Shown: positions 1 through 9,010, counted from the stretch's first letter. The stretch is DNA of 64,000 nt from Demequina subtropica (GCF_000971235.1 NZ_BBMB01000011.1:66547-130546); one strand, 5' to 3'. Program-made: numbers and translations. Notes: generated by a model not told the origin, from the letters alone.

Positions 1-181
1 TGACGCGGTGGAACACCAGGCCGTCGTAGAACGGGTCGTTGGACTTCTCGCCGGTCGCGGGGTTCTTCCACTCCTTCTCGCCGGTGGCGAGGCCCACGAA
101 GTTCTTCACTGTCACGGGCGCGTGGTCGGGGTACAGCTCGATGTTGATGTCCCCGGCGGTGGTCTGAAGAGTTGCGATCAT
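1..181 (-). CDS. Peptidyl-prolyl cis-trans isomerase, cyclophilin type (partial)
   Basis: The start codon (ATG read on the reverse strand at 179-181) is inside the window and the C-terminus runs off the left edge; about 60 residues are visible. They read as the first beta strands of a bacterial cyclophilin: a short MIATLQTTAGDINIELYP start, then VKNFVGLATG and a YDGLVFHRV segment, which is the conserved F-H-R active-site strand. There is no signal peptide, so it should be a cytosolic foldase acting on Xaa-Pro bonds. Many actinobacteria carry such a gene near the origin, next to the DLW-39/tRNA block. Family assignment is firm; substrates are unknown. Confidence 0.9.
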   Translation of the reverse strand, partial: MIATLQTTAGDINIELYPDHAPVTVKNFVGLATGEKEWKNPATGEKSNDPFYDGLVFHRV

Positions 182-253
182 GCCCGCTATTGTTCCATGC
201 CCCTCGCCTCGACGCGCCTCAAGTGGCACGATGGACGGAACAGCCTTCTGCCT

Positions 254-289
254 GGGGACGTTGCCCCCCGACAAGGGGGCGAAGTCCCC
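254..289 (+). promoter_or_regulatory. Nested hairpin in the leader of the membrane helix protein
   Basis: GGGGAC (254-259) pairs with GTCCCC (284-289), and inside it GCCCCC (263-268) pairs with GGGGGC (275-280) around a 6-base loop. It lies about 20 bases before the start codon, directly upstream of the AGGAGGAG ribosome binding site, so if transcribed it is a strong 5' leader structure. No U-run follows, so it does not look like a terminator. Its role is unknown. Confidence 0.45.
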
Positions 290-310
290 ACGGACCAGGA
301 GGAGCGCAGC

Positions 311-1207
311 ATGAGCAAGGTGACTTTCCAGGGCTTCGACGCCGACAAGGCGCGCGATCAGGCGGCCGATGCGGCGAAGGCGGCGCAGGAGGCCGCCCGC
401 GAGGCCTCGGTCGCCGCGCGGAAGGCCGCGAAGCGCGCCAAGGAGTGGGCGGGGCCGCAGATGGAGCACGCGAAGGAGTGGGCCGGGCCCAAGGTCCAGG
501 AGGCCTACCACTCGGGTGCGCGCAAGGCGTCGCCCTACGTGAAGAAGGCCGGCTCCAAGGCCTCCGAGTGGACCGACGTCGCGCACGCCGCGATCGTCGG
601 CGCGGCCATCCCGGCCGTGATCGCCGCGATCGAGGACGCCGCGCACGAGGAGCCGGAGCCCAAGTCGGGCCGCTCGTGGGGCAAGGTGCTGGTGCCGCTC
701 GCGCTGGCCGCCGCGGCCGGCGCGGCCGTCGTCGTCTGGGCGCGTCGCGACCAGGGACGCGACGCCTGGGCCGGCGAGGACGAGGAGTGGGAGTTCGCCG
801 CCGAGGGCGACCTCAAGGACCAGGTGCGCCGCAACGTCAACAAGGCCGTGGACGCCGCGGCCGATGCCGCGAAGAAGGCCGCGGACGCCGCGAGCGCTGC
901 CGCCGCGGCCGCCGCCGAGGTCATCACCGAGAAGGCCGGTCCCGCGTTCACGCAGGTCAAGGACACCGCCGTCACCGAGGCCAAGAAGGTCGCCGAGGTG
1001 GCCGGTCCCGCGTTCACGCAGGTCAAGGACACCGCCGTCACCGAGGTCAAGAAGGTCAAGGAGGCGGCCGACGAGGCCCGCTCCCGCGCCGCGGACGGCG
1101 TCGTGTCGACCATCGACGACGCGGGCGACGTCTGGGAGGACGCCGTCGAGGAGCTCGGCGAGCAGATCGACGACCTCAAGGACGAGTACAAGGCCGACGA
1201 CAAGTAG
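311..1207 (+). CDS. Ala/Lys-rich helical protein with one membrane segment and internal repeats
   Basis: 298 aa. ATG at 311 is chosen because AGGAGGAG lies just upstream and the protein composition is sensible only from here. Residues about 10-110 are Ala/Lys/Glu-rich amphipathic helix (repeated AAKAA-type heptads). One hydrophobic segment at about 120-137 (VLVPLALAAAAGAAVVVW) is followed by an acidic stretch and a second long Ala-rich helix. Within that helix a 21-residue unit beginning AGPAFTQVKDTAVTE occurs twice in tandem. There is no signal peptide, so it is probably a single-span membrane protein with both flanks forming coiled coil. I do not recognise a named family; similar Ala/Lys-rich helical proteins are common in actinobacteria. 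It is monocistronic and ends at a strong terminator. Confidence 0.8.
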   Translation: MSKVTFQGFDADKARDQAADAAKAAQEAAREASVAARKAAKRAKEWAGPQMEHAKEWAGPKVQEAYHSGARKASPYVKKAGSKASEWTDVAHAAIVGAAIPAVIAAIEDAAHEEPEPKSGRSWGKVLVPLALAAAAGAAVVVWARRDQGRDAWAGEDEEWEFAAEGDLKDQVRRNVNKAVDAAADAAKKAADAASAAAAAAAEVITEKAGPAFTQVKDTAVTEAKKVAEVAGPAFTQVKDTAVTEVKKVKEAADEARSRAADGVVSTIDDAGDVWEDAVEELGEQIDDLKDEYKADDK

Positions 1208-1215
1208 GCGCACGC

Positions 1216-1251
1216 GAAGCGGGGCCCGGCCGGATGGCCGGGCCCCGCTTC
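1216..1251. terminator. Bidirectional intrinsic terminator
   Basis: A perfect 16 bp stem (1216-1231 with 1236-1251) closes on a 4-base GGAT loop. It sits between two convergent genes and can end transcription from both sides. Arms carry AA/TT at the base, and there is no long U-run, as is usual in high-GC actinobacteria. Confidence 0.85.
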
Positions 1252-1275
1252 CATGTCGCGACGCGCGAGGCGGCG

Positions 1276-3573
1276 TCAGCCCGTCGCGGTCATGAGCGCG
1301 ACCGCGGCCACGCCCGCCGTCGTCCCGCCCGGGCCCGCCTCGAAGCGCACCTCGATGCCGTCGGCCGGCGCGTCGACCTCGTAGAGCGACTCGATCACGT
1401 CCCCGTACAGCGGCACGTTGCGCGCCACGGTCGACGCGGGCGCGGCGACCTCGCCGCCCAACCGCACCACCGCATCGTCCCCGCCGGACGGCAGCCCGAC
1501 CAGGGTGCGGATGCGCACCAGGTGCGGTCCCGCGACCTTCGGCTTGAGGACGTAGGAGAACCAGTCCTCCGCCATGCGCCAGCTGCGCGCGTTGGTCCAC
1601 TCGATGCGCGACGCGTGTGACAGGTAGCCGTGGTCCATCTCGGACTGCTGCTCGCCCGGCGCGACCACGTCGACCACGGCGGCGTCCTCGAGCTCGTCGG
1701 CGTCGAGCTCGGCGAGCATCTCGCGGAGCTCCTCGGCGGAGCCGCCCACCGGGAGGTAGACCGTCGCCCGCTCGTCGTGGATCTCGTTGTACGGCTCGAG
1801 CTCCAGCGTGACCGGTCGGGGAGCGTCCCCGTCGAGCCGGGTGGCGGTGAGCATCGCGCGACGGCCGAGCACGCCGACGTCGAGGGCGGCGTCCTCGCCC
1901 GCGCCCACCACGGCCGGCGTCTCGATCATGCGCCGCCGTGGACCGAGCGCGATGTGCGGCGCGTCCTTGCCGGTCGCGACCAGGCCCTCGAGATCGTCGG
2001 CCCCGTCGCGGTGCGCGAGCACGAACGGTCCGAGACGGAACGATGCCCACGGCGAGCCGTCAGGAAGGGGCTCGAGAGCGAGGCGGGGGGACAGCTCGAG
2101 GACGATGCGTGAGGTCCCCTCCCACCGGCGGTCGAGCGCGACCTCGCGCGCGTCGGGCGCGACCTCGACGATCTCCCCGTCGACGTTCACCTCCGCGCCG
2201 TCGGACCAGTCGGGGATGCGCAGGCGCACGCTGCGCTCCTGCGGCTCCCCGACGCTCACCTCGATCGTGACGCTCCACGAGGCCTTGAGATCCGCGCGCA
2301 CCTCGATCCGGATCCCGTCCCAGTCGAGCACCGCGGGCTCGTAGATCTCGACGCGCGGGCTGTCGCCGTCGCGCGAGAACAGGAAGCGGGCGTAGCGGCA
2401 GTGGCTCTCGAGGCCGCTGCCCACGCAGCACCACATGGACTCCCCGTGGCTCGAGTACACGCGATAGTGCGCGGGCCGCAGCGGGGAGAAGTACACGAAG
2501 CCGCCGTGCTCCGGGTGCTGGACCGTGAGCGCGTGGTTGTAGATCGCGCGCTCGGCGAAGTCGACCGGCCCGAGGTCGGACGAGGTCTGCCGGAAGAGGT
2601 CCGCGATGGTCAACATGTTGAACGTGTTGCACGACTCGGGGCCGAGCGCCTCGAGGATCATCGCGCGGAAGTCCTCCTTGGGATGGAAGTGCTCGCGCAC
2701 CCCGTGGCCGCCGAGCGAGATGGTGCGCTCGTGGACCACCGCGTCCCAGAAGACGTGCGCGGCATCGACCAGGTCCGCGTCGCCCGAGCGCGCGTAGCCG
2801 ATCACCTTGGGCACCTGCGTGTTCGCGTGCAGCCCGGTCAGCCGGTCCTCGCCCGCGAGCAGCGGGTCGAGCAGCAGATGATGCGACCACCGACGGCCCT
2901 CGACGGCGAGGTCCTCGCGTCCCGTGAGGGCGGCGAGCCGGAAGAAGGCGTCGTTCATGCCGCCGAACTCGGCGGTCAGGATCGACTCGATCTGCGCGTC
3001 GTCGAGCTCGGCGGAGATGCCCAGCCACCAGTCGGCCCATGCGACGGCCATCGCGAGCGCGTCGTCCTGGCCGGCCGCCTCGTACGCGTCGATGAGCCCG
3101 TTGAGCGTCTTGTGGAGGTTGTACATCGGGACCCAGCGGCCGTTGAGCGCGAACGGCTCGGCCTCGATCCGACCGGCACGCAGCTCCTCACCCAGCTCCA
3201 CGCCCCGCGGCGCGCCGCCCAGGTAGCCCGTGCCCACGGCGTCCTGGCACTCGCGCCACCCGTCGAGCATGGTGCGCAGCCGCGCGAGGATGTCCTCGCG
3301 TCCCGTGGCCGCGTAGAGGTGGGACAGCGCGGAGACGTAGTGGCCGCCGATATGGCCCCCCATCCCGCGCGACTCCCAGTCGCCGTAGCTCTCGACGACG
3401 GCGGGCAGGCCCGCCTCGTGCCGGTAGGGCGCGAGGAGACGATGCGGGTCGTGCGCGAGCGCGGTCGCGACCGAGCGCTCGAGCGCGGCGAGCAGCGGAC
3501 CGCCGGCGAGCGTGATGGAGCCCGCGGGGAAGGACCGCGGAGCGGGGTTATTACAACGTTGGAAATCGCCCAT
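1276..3573 (-). CDS. Glycoside hydrolase family 127, beta-L-arabinofuranosidase-like
   Basis: 765 aa from ATG at 3571-3573 (MGDFQRCNN); an in-frame extension upstream to 3702 lacks a ribosome binding site and runs through the probable promoter. The (alpha/alpha)6 barrel carries the GH127 signature residues: an ESCN motif (Glu and Cys zinc ligands) and WCCVGSG (catalytic Cys followed by a zinc-binding Cys). This is the cysteine-nucleophile chemistry of HypBA1-type enzymes. A beta-rich C-terminal region follows. No signal peptide, so it should act on imported arabinofuranosides in the cytosol. No sugar transporter is adjacent. A TATCCT -10 box six bases before the ATG suggests a leaderless mRNA, and a LacI-type palindrome overlaps codons 4-8. 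Confidence 0.88.
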   Translation of the reverse strand: MGDFQRCNNPAPRSFPAGSITLAGGPLLAALERSVATALAHDPHRLLAPYRHEAGLPAVVESYGDWESRGMGGHIGGHYVSALSHLYAATGREDILARLRTMLDGWRECQDAVGTGYLGGAPRGVELGEELRAGRIEAEPFALNGRWVPMYNLHKTLNGLIDAYEAAGQDDALAMAVAWADWWLGISAELDDAQIESILTAEFGGMNDAFFRLAALTGREDLAVEGRRWSHHLLLDPLLAGEDRLTGLHANTQVPKVIGYARSGDADLVDAAHVFWDAVVHERTISLGGHGVREHFHPKEDFRAMILEALGPESCNTFNMLTIADLFRQTSSDLGPVDFAERAIYNHALTVQHPEHGGFVYFSPLRPAHYRVYSSHGESMWCCVGSGLESHCRYARFLFSRDGDSPRVEIYEPAVLDWDGIRIEVRADLKASWSVTIEVSVGEPQERSVRLRIPDWSDGAEVNVDGEIVEVAPDAREVALDRRWEGTSRIVLELSPRLALEPLPDGSPWASFRLGPFVLAHRDGADDLEGLVATGKDAPHIALGPRRRMIETPAVVGAGEDAALDVGVLGRRAMLTATRLDGDAPRPVTLELEPYNEIHDERATVYLPVGGSAEELREMLAELDADELEDAAVVDVVAPGEQQSEMDHGYLSHASRIEWTNARSWRMAEDWFSYVLKPKVAGPHLVRIRTLVGLPSGGDDAVVRLGGEVAAPASTVARNVPLYGDVIESLYEVDAPADGIEVRFEAGPGGTTAGVAAVALMTATG
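3551..3564. promoter_or_regulatory. Candidate LacI-family operator
   Basis: TTACAACGTTGGAA is a near-perfect dyad (TTnCAACGTTGnAA) with the central CG step typical of LacI-family operators. It lies at the very start of the GH127 gene, about +10 relative to the presumed leaderless start site, a position suited to repression. No LacI-family gene is in the window. Confidence 0.5.
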
Positions 3574-3720
3574 GGCTCGAGGATAGACCGGCGCCGCGAC
3601 CGGGGGATCCCGGTCGCATCCGCACGAGGTGTGGCGAATCGCACACTTCCTGGCAAAACCTACATCTTGAGGGAAGTGTGAGCCTGCCGATAGGAGACGC
3701 AACAGGACATGGAGGTAGCG

Positions 3721-3750
3721 ATGCCGCAGACCGCCGAGGCCCGGCCATGA
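3721..3750 (+). CDS. 9-codon upstream ORF coupled to the next gene
   Basis: GGAGGT at 3711-3716 precedes ATG at 3721; the reading frame is MPQTAEARP followed by TGA at 3748-3750. The TGA overlaps the ATG of the next gene (ATGA at 3747-3750). The layout is that of a leader peptide delivering ribosomes to the main start by termination-reinitiation. No run of a single rare or regulatory codon is seen. It could be chance if the main gene really starts at GTG 3678. Confidence 0.4.
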   Translation: MPQTAEARP

Positions 3751-4220
3751 GCCCGTGGCCGACCGCGACGCGCGGGCGCACGGCGACGCCGACCGTCCCG
3801 TCCCCGCTCGACGACGACCCGGCGCGGCACCGCGCCAGGCTCGACCGCCTGCTGAACGGACCTCTTCTCGACGCGCGGCCGCGCCAGCGTCGGATCCTGT
3901 GCGGCGCGGTCGTCCACGTCGACGAGCTCTCCGGCCGGGTCCTGCGCTGCACGCGCGATCACGGCCATGCGGGCACCGATCACGACAACCTCGGCGCGCA
4001 GGTGCTCACCGACTGGGCCGAGTCGGGCGGCGCCGAGCTGCTCACCTCGCGCGCCCCCGTCACCCCCACCGGCCAGGCGATCGCGACGATCATGGCCCAC
4101 ATCCGCTCGTACGAAGGCGTGCGCCAGTGGCGCCTCGAGCGCGGGCTCGAGGACGATGCGGCGGCCGCGTGGGAGCGTGCCGAGGCGCTGCGGCTGCTGG
4201 TGAGGACCCTCGGGCGCTGA
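3747..4220 (+). CDS. Uncharacterised 157-aa protein
   Basis: ATG at 3747 is preferred (157 aa) because it overlaps the stop of the 9-codon upstream ORF; an in-frame GTG at 3678 with a weak GAGGGA would add 23 residues. The first ~20 residues are Thr/Pro-rich. The core has CGAVVHVDELSGRV and LRCTRDHGHAGTDH, a Cys/His-containing beta-turn region, and the C-terminal half is helical (IMAHIRSYEGVRQWRLERGL). No membrane span or signal. I do not recognise the family. It is divergent from the GH127 gene and convergent with the Cache-domain gene. Confidence 0.7.
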   Translation: MSPWPTATRGRTATPTVPSPLDDDPARHRARLDRLLNGPLLDARPRQRRILCGAVVHVDELSGRVLRCTRDHGHAGTDHDNLGAQVLTDWAESGGAELLTSRAPVTPTGQAIATIMAHIRSYEGVRQWRLERGLEDDAAAAWERAEALRLLVRTLGR

Positions 4221-4245
4221 GCCCGACCGCTTGCGCCGGGAGGCG

Positions 4246-4962
4246 TCAGCCGCTGCCGGCGACGGCGAGCGTGCCGCCGCAGCCCGGGACGGGATGCCAC
4301 TGCCATCCCTCGCCGAGCCGGCGCGCCGGCGTGCCGGGCTCGACCGCGGCGTCGGTCGCGGCGATGACGCGTCCCGCGGCGGTCCCGACCACGGCCGGCA
4401 CCGCCGCCGCATGGAGCACGCCGTCGGTGAGCCGTTCGAGGCGTGCGACGGACAGGTCCGCGCCGACCACGCCCGCGAGCCTGCCGTCGACCGTGACCGG
4501 CGCGGTGAGCGTGAGCGTGAGCTCGTCCGTGCAGAGGTAGTCGATGTACGGGCCCGTGAGGTAGGCCCCGCCTGACTCGACCGCGCCGCGCCACCACTCG
4601 AGCCGCGTGTAGTCGTGGAAGGACGCGTCGAGCGGGTTGTCCACCGAGGCGAGGCGCCGGAGCGTCCCGGGCCTGGAGCCGAGACCCACGCCGTTGGCCG
4701 CGCTCACCCACCACGCGAGGTGCCAGGGAGCGTCCTCGAGATACCCGGGCGCCGCGACGAAGCCCGCGCCGATCATGGGTCGCGCATCGTCGAGGGACGG
4801 CGCCACGAGCCACTCGACCGCCTCGTCGACCGAGGGCCCGGAGGCCGCACCCGAGGACAGCGCCCCCGCGAGGCGCTGGCGCCAGTCCGACACCTCGGCG
4901 AACACGGGCCCCAGCGCGGTGCCGAGCACGTCCGCGATCTCGAGGATCGCCTCGGCGATCAT
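4246..4962 (-). CDS. Cytoplasmic Cache (PDC-type) sensor-domain protein
   Basis: 238 aa, ATG at 4962, overlapping the stop of the GntR gene as ATGA, so translation is coupled. The first ~75 residues are helical. The rest looks like a periplasmic-type dCache/PDC domain: a YTRLEWW motif, then AYLTGPYIDY, an LTLTLTAPV strand, and VVGADLSV with the conserved Asp of the amine/amino-acid binding pocket. What is odd is the lack of any signal peptide, membrane helix or output domain; Cache domains normally sit outside the cell in chemoreceptors and kinases. Paired with a GntR regulator opposite a polyamine-type importer, it is inferred to be an intracellular ligand-binding partner. Function is not proven. 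Confidence 0.72.
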   Translation of the reverse strand: MIAEAILEIADVLGTALGPVFAEVSDWRQRLAGALSSGAASGPSVDEAVEWLVAPSLDDARPMIGAGFVAAPGYLEDAPWHLAWWVSAANGVGLGSRPGTLRRLASVDNPLDASFHDYTRLEWWRGAVESGGAYLTGPYIDYLCTDELTLTLTAPVTVDGRLAGVVGADLSVARLERLTDGVLHAAAVPAVVGTAAGRVIAATDAAVEPGTPARRLGEGWQWHPVPGCGGTLAVAGSG

Positions 4963-5720
4963 CGATCCGCCGCCTCGCGGATCGCGAGCAGCCGGTCGAC
5001 CAGCCAGCCGACCTGCTCCGAGACGATCGCGCGTGCCTGCTCGGGGCTCTCGTCGTCGATCGCGGCGAGCAGGCGACGATGCCGGGCCGCGTTCCCGGTC
5101 ACCACGCCGTGCTCCTGCAGGGCGATCCACAGCAGCGGACCGAACTCGGCCTGGAGCCGCACCTGCTCGGACACCAGGCGCGCGGAGCGCGACAGCGCCG
5201 CGACCTCGACCCGGATGCCGTTCTCGGCGCGGCGCGCGGCCACGCCGTTGGCGACGGCACCGTCCTCGATGAGCGTGCCGAGCATCGCGACCTCGTCGGG
5301 CGTCGCGAACAGCGCCGCGCGCTCGGCCGCGGCACCCGCGATGAGCCCGTAGTGGAGCCCCATGTCGCGCAGCTCGACGCGTGACAGCCCGGTGAGGCGC
5401 GTGGTGAGCGCGGCGCGAGCATCGTCCCCGCTGCCGCAGACGAAGCTGCCGCCCGCGCGGCCACGGCGCGTCTCGATCAGCCCCGCGGTGCGCAGCGACT
5501 CGAGCGCCTCGCGCGCCGTCACGGTCGCGACGCCGAACTGCCGTCCGAGGTCCTGCTCGGTGGGAAGGCGCTCGCCCTGCTCGAGCAGGCCCAGCTGGAT
5601 GGCATCGGCGAGGCGCTGCGCGACGGCCTCGGCGCGGCCCACCGGAGCAAGCGGCGCGAAGATCGCGGCATGGGTGGCGGAGCGCGCGGCGTACGCGCCG
5701 GTGCCCCAGATCAGTCCCAC
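4959..5720 (-). CDS. GntR-family transcriptional regulator (FCD-type)
   Basis: 253 aa from GTG at 5720; the out-of-frame ATG nearby is not usable, and a CACAAT box six bases upstream suggests a leaderless mRNA. Residues about 20-90 form the GntR winged helix (AVAQRLADAIQLGLLEQGERLPTE, cited here in part, then LGRQFGVATVTAREALESL). The C-terminal helical bundle with SEQVGWLVDRLL fits an FCD-like effector domain. It is coupled to the Cache-domain gene downstream and divergent from the polyamine-type ABC operon. Two copies of one operator lie between them, so it probably represses both itself and the transporter. Confidence 0.88.
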   Translation of the reverse strand: MGLIWGTGAYAARSATHAAIFAPLAPVGRAEAVAQRLADAIQLGLLEQGERLPTEQDLGRQFGVATVTAREALESLRTAGLIETRRGRAGGSFVCGSGDDARAALTTRLTGLSRVELRDMGLHYGLIAGAAAERAALFATPDEVAMLGTLIEDGAVANGVAARRAENGIRVEVAALSRSARLVSEQVRLQAEFGPLLWIALQEHGVVTGNAARHRRLLAAIDDESPEQARAIVSEQVGWLVDRLLAIREAADR

Positions 5721-5757
5721 CGCGCCATTGTGACGGGCGCTCGTCGCCCCGGAAAGG

Positions 5758-5769
5758 TCTGGAACCAGA
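5758..5769. promoter_or_regulatory. GntR-type operator, copy 1
   Basis: TCTGGAACCAGA, a perfect inverted repeat (TCTGG-AA-CCAGA), lies about 38 bp upstream of the GntR start, at the -35 region of its probable promoter. Confidence 0.7.
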
Positions 5770-5810
5770 GATTTAATCAACTCGTTACACGCGACGTCTT
5801 GCAAAAGACA

Positions 5811-5822
5811 TCTGGAACCAGA
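5811..5822. promoter_or_regulatory. GntR-type operator, copy 2
   Basis: The identical 12-mer, here extended to a 16 bp palindrome (CATCTGGAACCAGATG), lies 14 bp before the ABC ATPase start. Centre-to-centre distance to copy 1 is 53 bp, close to five helical turns, so dimers would sit on the same DNA face. Confidence 0.7.
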
Positions 5823-5835
5823 TGAATAAGGGGGC

Positions 5836-6849
<1,014 letters not shown>

Positions 6850-6901
6850 CCCACCCACCGAGCCAGCACCACCGAGCAGCATCCAACGAAAGGAATCACC
6901 C

Positions 6902-8065
6902 GTGTCGAAGTCCCCGTCCCGCACGGCCCTCCGGGCCGGCCTCGCCGCGACCGCGGTCGTGTCCCTCGCCGCGTGCGGCACCTCCAGCTCCGACGGCGGC
7001 TCGGAGGCCGCCGCGTCGCTCGGTGCCACCGAAGGCTCCGTCTCGATCCTCGCGTGGCCCGGCTACGTCGAGGACGGCTCCAACGACGCCTCGGTGGACT
7101 GGGTGTCCGGCTTCGAGGAGGCGACCGGCTGCATGGTCGACGCCAAGACGTACGGCACCTCCGACGAGGCCTACCAGCTCATGCAGAGCGGCGGCTACGA
7201 CGTGGTCGCGGCGTCCGGAGACCTGACCCTCCGCCTCATCGCCGCTGACCTCGTCGCCCCGGTCAACACGGACCTGCTCGAGAGCTACGACGGCATCTTC
7301 GACTTCCTCAAGGACAAGGAGTGGAACTCGGTCGACGGCGTCTCCTACGGAGTCCCGCACGGCTACGGCGCCAACCTCCTCATGTTCAACACCGACGAGG
7401 TCACGCCGGCCCCCACCAGCTGGGACGTCGTCTTCGACAAGGCCTCGGACTACTCGGGCAAGGTCACGGCGTACGACTCGCCCATCTACATCGCGGATGC
7501 CGCCGTCTACCTCATGACGCACAGCCCCGAGCTGGGCATCGAGAACCCGTACGCCCTCGACGAGGACCAGTTCGCAGCCGCCGTCGACCTGCTCAAGACC
7601 CAGAACGCGAGCATCGGCGAGTACTGGTCGGACTACCTCCTGGAGATCCAGGCCTTCGAGTCCGGCGACTCCGTGGTCGGCACCACGTGGCAGGTGATCC
7701 AGAACTCGATCTCGAGCGGCAACACCGATGTGGTCCTGCCCGACGAGGGCGCGACCGGCTGGTCCGACACCTGGATGATCGCGTCGGAGTCCGAGGCGAC
7801 CAACTGCGCGTACGCGTGGCTCGACTACATCGCGAGCCCCGAGGTCAACGCCCAGGCGACCGCGTACTTCGGCGAGGCGCCGTCCTCCGAGGCCGCGTGC
7901 GACTTCCGCGACGACTGCGAGGCCTACCACGCGGGCGACGAGGACTACGCGTCGCAGATCTGGTACTGGACCACGCCGGTGAGCGACTGCGTCGACGGCC
8001 GTGAGGACGTCGAGTGCGTCGACTACTCCGAGTGGACCAAGGCCTGGCAGGAGATCAAGGGCTGA
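6902..8065 (+). CDS. potD: Polyamine-type ABC transporter, substrate-binding lipoprotein
   Basis: 387 aa, GTG start with AAAGGA eight bases upstream. A lipoprotein signal ends in LAAC (about residue 22), so it is tethered outside the membrane. The fold is a type II periplasmic binding protein, with VSILAWPGYVEDGS at the first strand and WDVVFDKASDYSGKV and YDSPIYIADAAVYL later, as in PotD/PotF relatives. Several Cys residues near the C-terminus (CDFRDDCEAYH; CVDGREDVEC) may form disulfides. It delivers the ligand to the two permeases that follow after a hairpin. Confidence 0.87.
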   Translation: MSKSPSRTALRAGLAATAVVSLAACGTSSSDGGSEAAASLGATEGSVSILAWPGYVEDGSNDASVDWVSGFEEATGCMVDAKTYGTSDEAYQLMQSGGYDVVAASGDLTLRLIAADLVAPVNTDLLESYDGIFDFLKDKEWNSVDGVSYGVPHGYGANLLMFNTDEVTPAPTSWDVVFDKASDYSGKVTAYDSPIYIADAAVYLMTHSPELGIENPYALDEDQFAAAVDLLKTQNASIGEYWSDYLLEIQAFESGDSVVGTTWQVIQNSISSGNTDVVLPDEGATGWSDTWMIASESEATNCAYAWLDYIASPEVNAQATAYFGEAPSSEAACDFRDDCEAYHAGDEDYASQIWYWTTPVSDCVDGREDVECVDYSEWTKAWQEIKG

Positions 8066-8079
8066 TCCACCCCTGACCG

Positions 8080-8111
8080 GCGCCGGGCCCCGCCCCCTCG
8101 GGGCCCGGCGC
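8080..8111 (+). terminator. Hairpin between binding protein and permeases (attenuator)
   Basis: A perfect 13 bp GC stem (8080-8092 with 8099-8111) with a 6-base loop, inside the operon, no U-run. Such hairpins commonly protect or partly end the message so that more binding protein than permease is made. Confidence 0.65.
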
Positions 8112-8143
8112 CCCCATCCCCCGCATCGTCCCTCGAAGGAACC

Positions 8144-9010
8144 ATGACCTCGCATCGCGTCTCCACCTACCTGGCCCCTCGCCGGCGCCTGCAGCTCGCG
8201 AGCCTGCTGACCGCGCCGGTGCTGTGGCTGGGCCTCGTCTACATCGTCGCCCTCGCGGCGCTGCTCGTGACCGCGTTCTGGACCGTCGACGAGCTCACCG
8301 GCCAGGTGCAGATCGAGTGGACCACCGAGAACGTCGTCGAGGTGTTCACCGAGGCGCTCTACCGGACGGTCACGCTGCGGACGCTCGGCATCGCGCTGCT
8401 GGTCACCCTGATCGACATCGCGGTCGCGGTGCCGGTCGCGTTCTTCATGGCGAAGGTCGCGAGCACCCGCCTGCGCCATCTGCTGGTGATCGCGGTGCTC
8501 GCCCCGCTGTGGGCGTCCTACCTGGTCAAGGTCTACGCGTGGCGCGCGCTGCTGTCCTCGGACGGGCTCATCGAGTGGGCCGCCTCCCCGTTCGGAGGCT
8601 CGACGCCTGGCTACGGGCTCGTGGGCGTGGTGCTCACGCTGTCCTACCTGTGGCTCCCCTACGTCATCATGCCCATCTACGCGGGCTTCGACCGCGTGCC
8701 GGACCGTCTGCTCGAGGCCTCGGCGGACCTGGGGGCCCAGGGCTGGCGCACGCTCGTGTCGGTGGTGCTCCCGATGATCCGGCCGGCGATCATCGCGGGC
8801 TCGATCTTCGCCTTCTCGCTCAGCCTGGGCGACTACATCTCCACCAAGATCGTCGGCGGCGCGACGCAGATGCTGGGAACGCTCGTGTACGACAACGTCG
8901 GCGCCGCCAACAACCTCCCGCTCGCCGCCGCGATCTCCTTCATCCCGATCGGGATCATCCTCGTCTACCTCGCCGCGGTCCGCCGGACCGGGGCGCTCAG
9001 GAGCCTCTGA
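8144..9010 (+). CDS. potB: Polyamine-type ABC transporter, permease 1
   Basis: 288 aa, ATG with GAAGGA upstream. Six predicted membrane spans, starting with LTAPVLWLGLVYIVALAALL, and the EAA-type coupling loop EASADLGAQGWRTLVSVVLP that contacts the ATPase. Position after the lipoprotein and a one-base overlap with the second permease support a heterodimeric PotBC-like channel. Confidence 0.87.
   Translation: MTSHRVSTYLAPRRRLQLASLLTAPVLWLGLVYIVALAALLVTAFWTVDELTGQVQIEWTTENVVEVFTEALYRTVTLRTLGIALLVTLIDIAVAVPVAFFMAKVASTRLRHLLVIAVLAPLWASYLVKVYAWRALLSSDGLIEWAASPFGGSTPGYGLVGVVLTLSYLWLPYVIMPIYAGFDRVPDRLLEASADLGAQGWRTLVSVVLPMIRPAIIAGSIFAFSLSLGDYISTKIVGGATQMLGTLVYDNVGAANNLPLAAAISFIPIGIILVYLAAVRRTGALRSL

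Noticed and set aside
172-1620. Long forward open frame rich in Arg/Gly
   Set aside because: It is a frame-shifted shadow of the Ala/Lys-rich gene and the GH127 antisense; composition is typical of out-of-frame high-GC translation.
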